A stretch of DNA of 64,000 nucleotides, from assembly GCF_021725675.1 (NCBI RefSeq), contig NZ_JAKJPO010000001.1, positions 496,001-560,000 of the forward strand. The letters are read 5' to 3'. Made by a program: the position numbers and the translations under genes. The notes beneath the pieces were generated by a model that did not search any database, had not been told where the DNA came from, and saw nothing but the letters and a program-made list of their open reading frames with translations. Shown here in pieces: positions 63,750 through 64,000 of the stretch. How positions within the stretch are numbered: position 1 is the stretch's first letter; every line of letters starts with the position of its first letter. Source of the DNA: Marilutibacter chinensis. GTDB lineage: Bacteria > Pseudomonadota > Gammaproteobacteria > Xanthomonadales > Xanthomonadaceae.

Positions 63750-64000
63750 TCAGCCCTTCACCGCCCCTTCCATCGACGTGATGCAGTACCTGTTCCGCCC
63801 CGCCTTCTTGGCGCTGTAAAGGGCGCCATCCGCGGACGACATCAGCGTCTTGGCATCGACGGATGCATGGGTGTAGGCGATGCCGATGCTGGTGGTGATC
63901 TTCAATGTCGTCCCGTCCACCGCGATGGGGACGGCCATCGCCTCGACCAGCTTTCGCGCGATCGCCTCGGCCGCGTCCGGAACGGCAGCATCCTCGACCA
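63750..64000 (-). CDS. GGDEF domain protein, 3' end only
   Basis: The C-terminal 80 or so residues of a GGDEF diguanylate cyclase domain, cut at the window edge. Visible are the late GGDEF motif ITTSIGIAYTHASVDAKTLMSSADGALYSAKKAGRNRYCI and the preceding DAAEAIARKLVEAMAVPI. The GGDEF catalytic motif itself would lie beyond 64000, so activity cannot be judged. It is convergent with the flavoprotein gene. The stop is followed by an unremarkable 75-base gap. Confidence 0.85.
   Translation of the reverse strand, partial: VEDAAVPDAAEAIARKLVEAMAVPIAVDGTTLKITTSIGIAYTHASVDAKTLMSSADGALYSAKKAGRNRYCITSMEGAVKG

Overview
The window is about 64 kb of chromosomal DNA with very high G+C and strong third-position G/C bias. 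It is densely packed with conventional genes on both strands. The gene set (TonB-dependent receptor, M3 and M14 peptidases with signal peptides, class I fumarase, SelO, YaeQ, Uup, LytS/LytTR pair, many TTG/GTG starts, weak Shine-Dalgarno sites) suggests a gammaproteobacterium of the Xanthomonadaceae/Lysobacteraceae type (Lysobacter, Luteimonas or a relative). The genus cannot be fixed from the sequence alone. I see no rRNA, tRNA, CRISPR array, transposase, integrase or prophage genes, so this looks like core or near-core chromosome.

Layout. 0-8 kb: tcdA, a membrane-anchored c-type cytochrome-like protein, a glycine-zipper lipoprotein, a cold shock protein, a DUF456 membrane protein, outer membrane phospholipase A (pldA), a patatin-like lipase, a glutathione S-transferase and class I fumarase. 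8-15 kb: a LytS-type kinase and LytTR regulator followed by an RND permease, its periplasmic adaptor and an NTF2-like secreted protein. 15-17.5 kb: a TRIC-type membrane protein, then an ECF41 sigma factor and a carboxymuconolactone decarboxylase gene, each preceded by a close match to the ECF41 promoter. 17.5-21.5 kb: an ABC exporter, ferredoxin-NADP reductase, UspA and glutathione peroxidase. 21.6-27.5 kb (minus strand): a TonB-dependent receptor, a secreted amidohydrolase with an extra N-terminal region and a DUF1223 protein. 27.9-33.8 kb: a periplasmic M3 oligopeptidase, then two metallo-beta-lactamase-fold genes divergent from an overlapping LysR-sirtuin pair.

33.9-44 kb: GlpQ-type phosphodiesterase, cyclopropane fatty acid synthase-like methyltransferase, a DUF3298-type lipoprotein, a small GNAT, a 65-codon gene behind a near-consensus sigma-54 promoter, a rhomboid protease, a POT peptide transporter, an M14 carboxypeptidase-like protein and a three-domain YbaY-MliC-COG3650 lipoprotein. 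44.2-49.3 kb: a TetR-controlled ABC export operon (regulator, ATPase, FtsX-like permease, HlyD-like adaptor) with two tandem palindromes upstream. 49.4-52.9 kb: two overlapping GH13 alpha-glucosidase-type genes. 52.9-64 kb: thpR, an SRPBCC protein, uup, selO, a DEAD-box helicase, a class I glutamine amidotransferase, an RluA-family pseudouridine synthase, yaeQ, a YhiN-type flavoprotein and the 3' end of a GGDEF gene cut by the window edge.

The regulatory DNA is the most notable part: the paired ECF41 promoters, the sigma-54 promoter with three inverted repeats ahead of a small gene of unknown function, the tandem operator of the TetR operon, and at least five copies of a diverged intergenic inverted repeat. 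No clearly new multi-gene system is visible. The best candidates for new biology are the sigma-54-driven small gene and the fused lysozyme-inhibitor lipoprotein.
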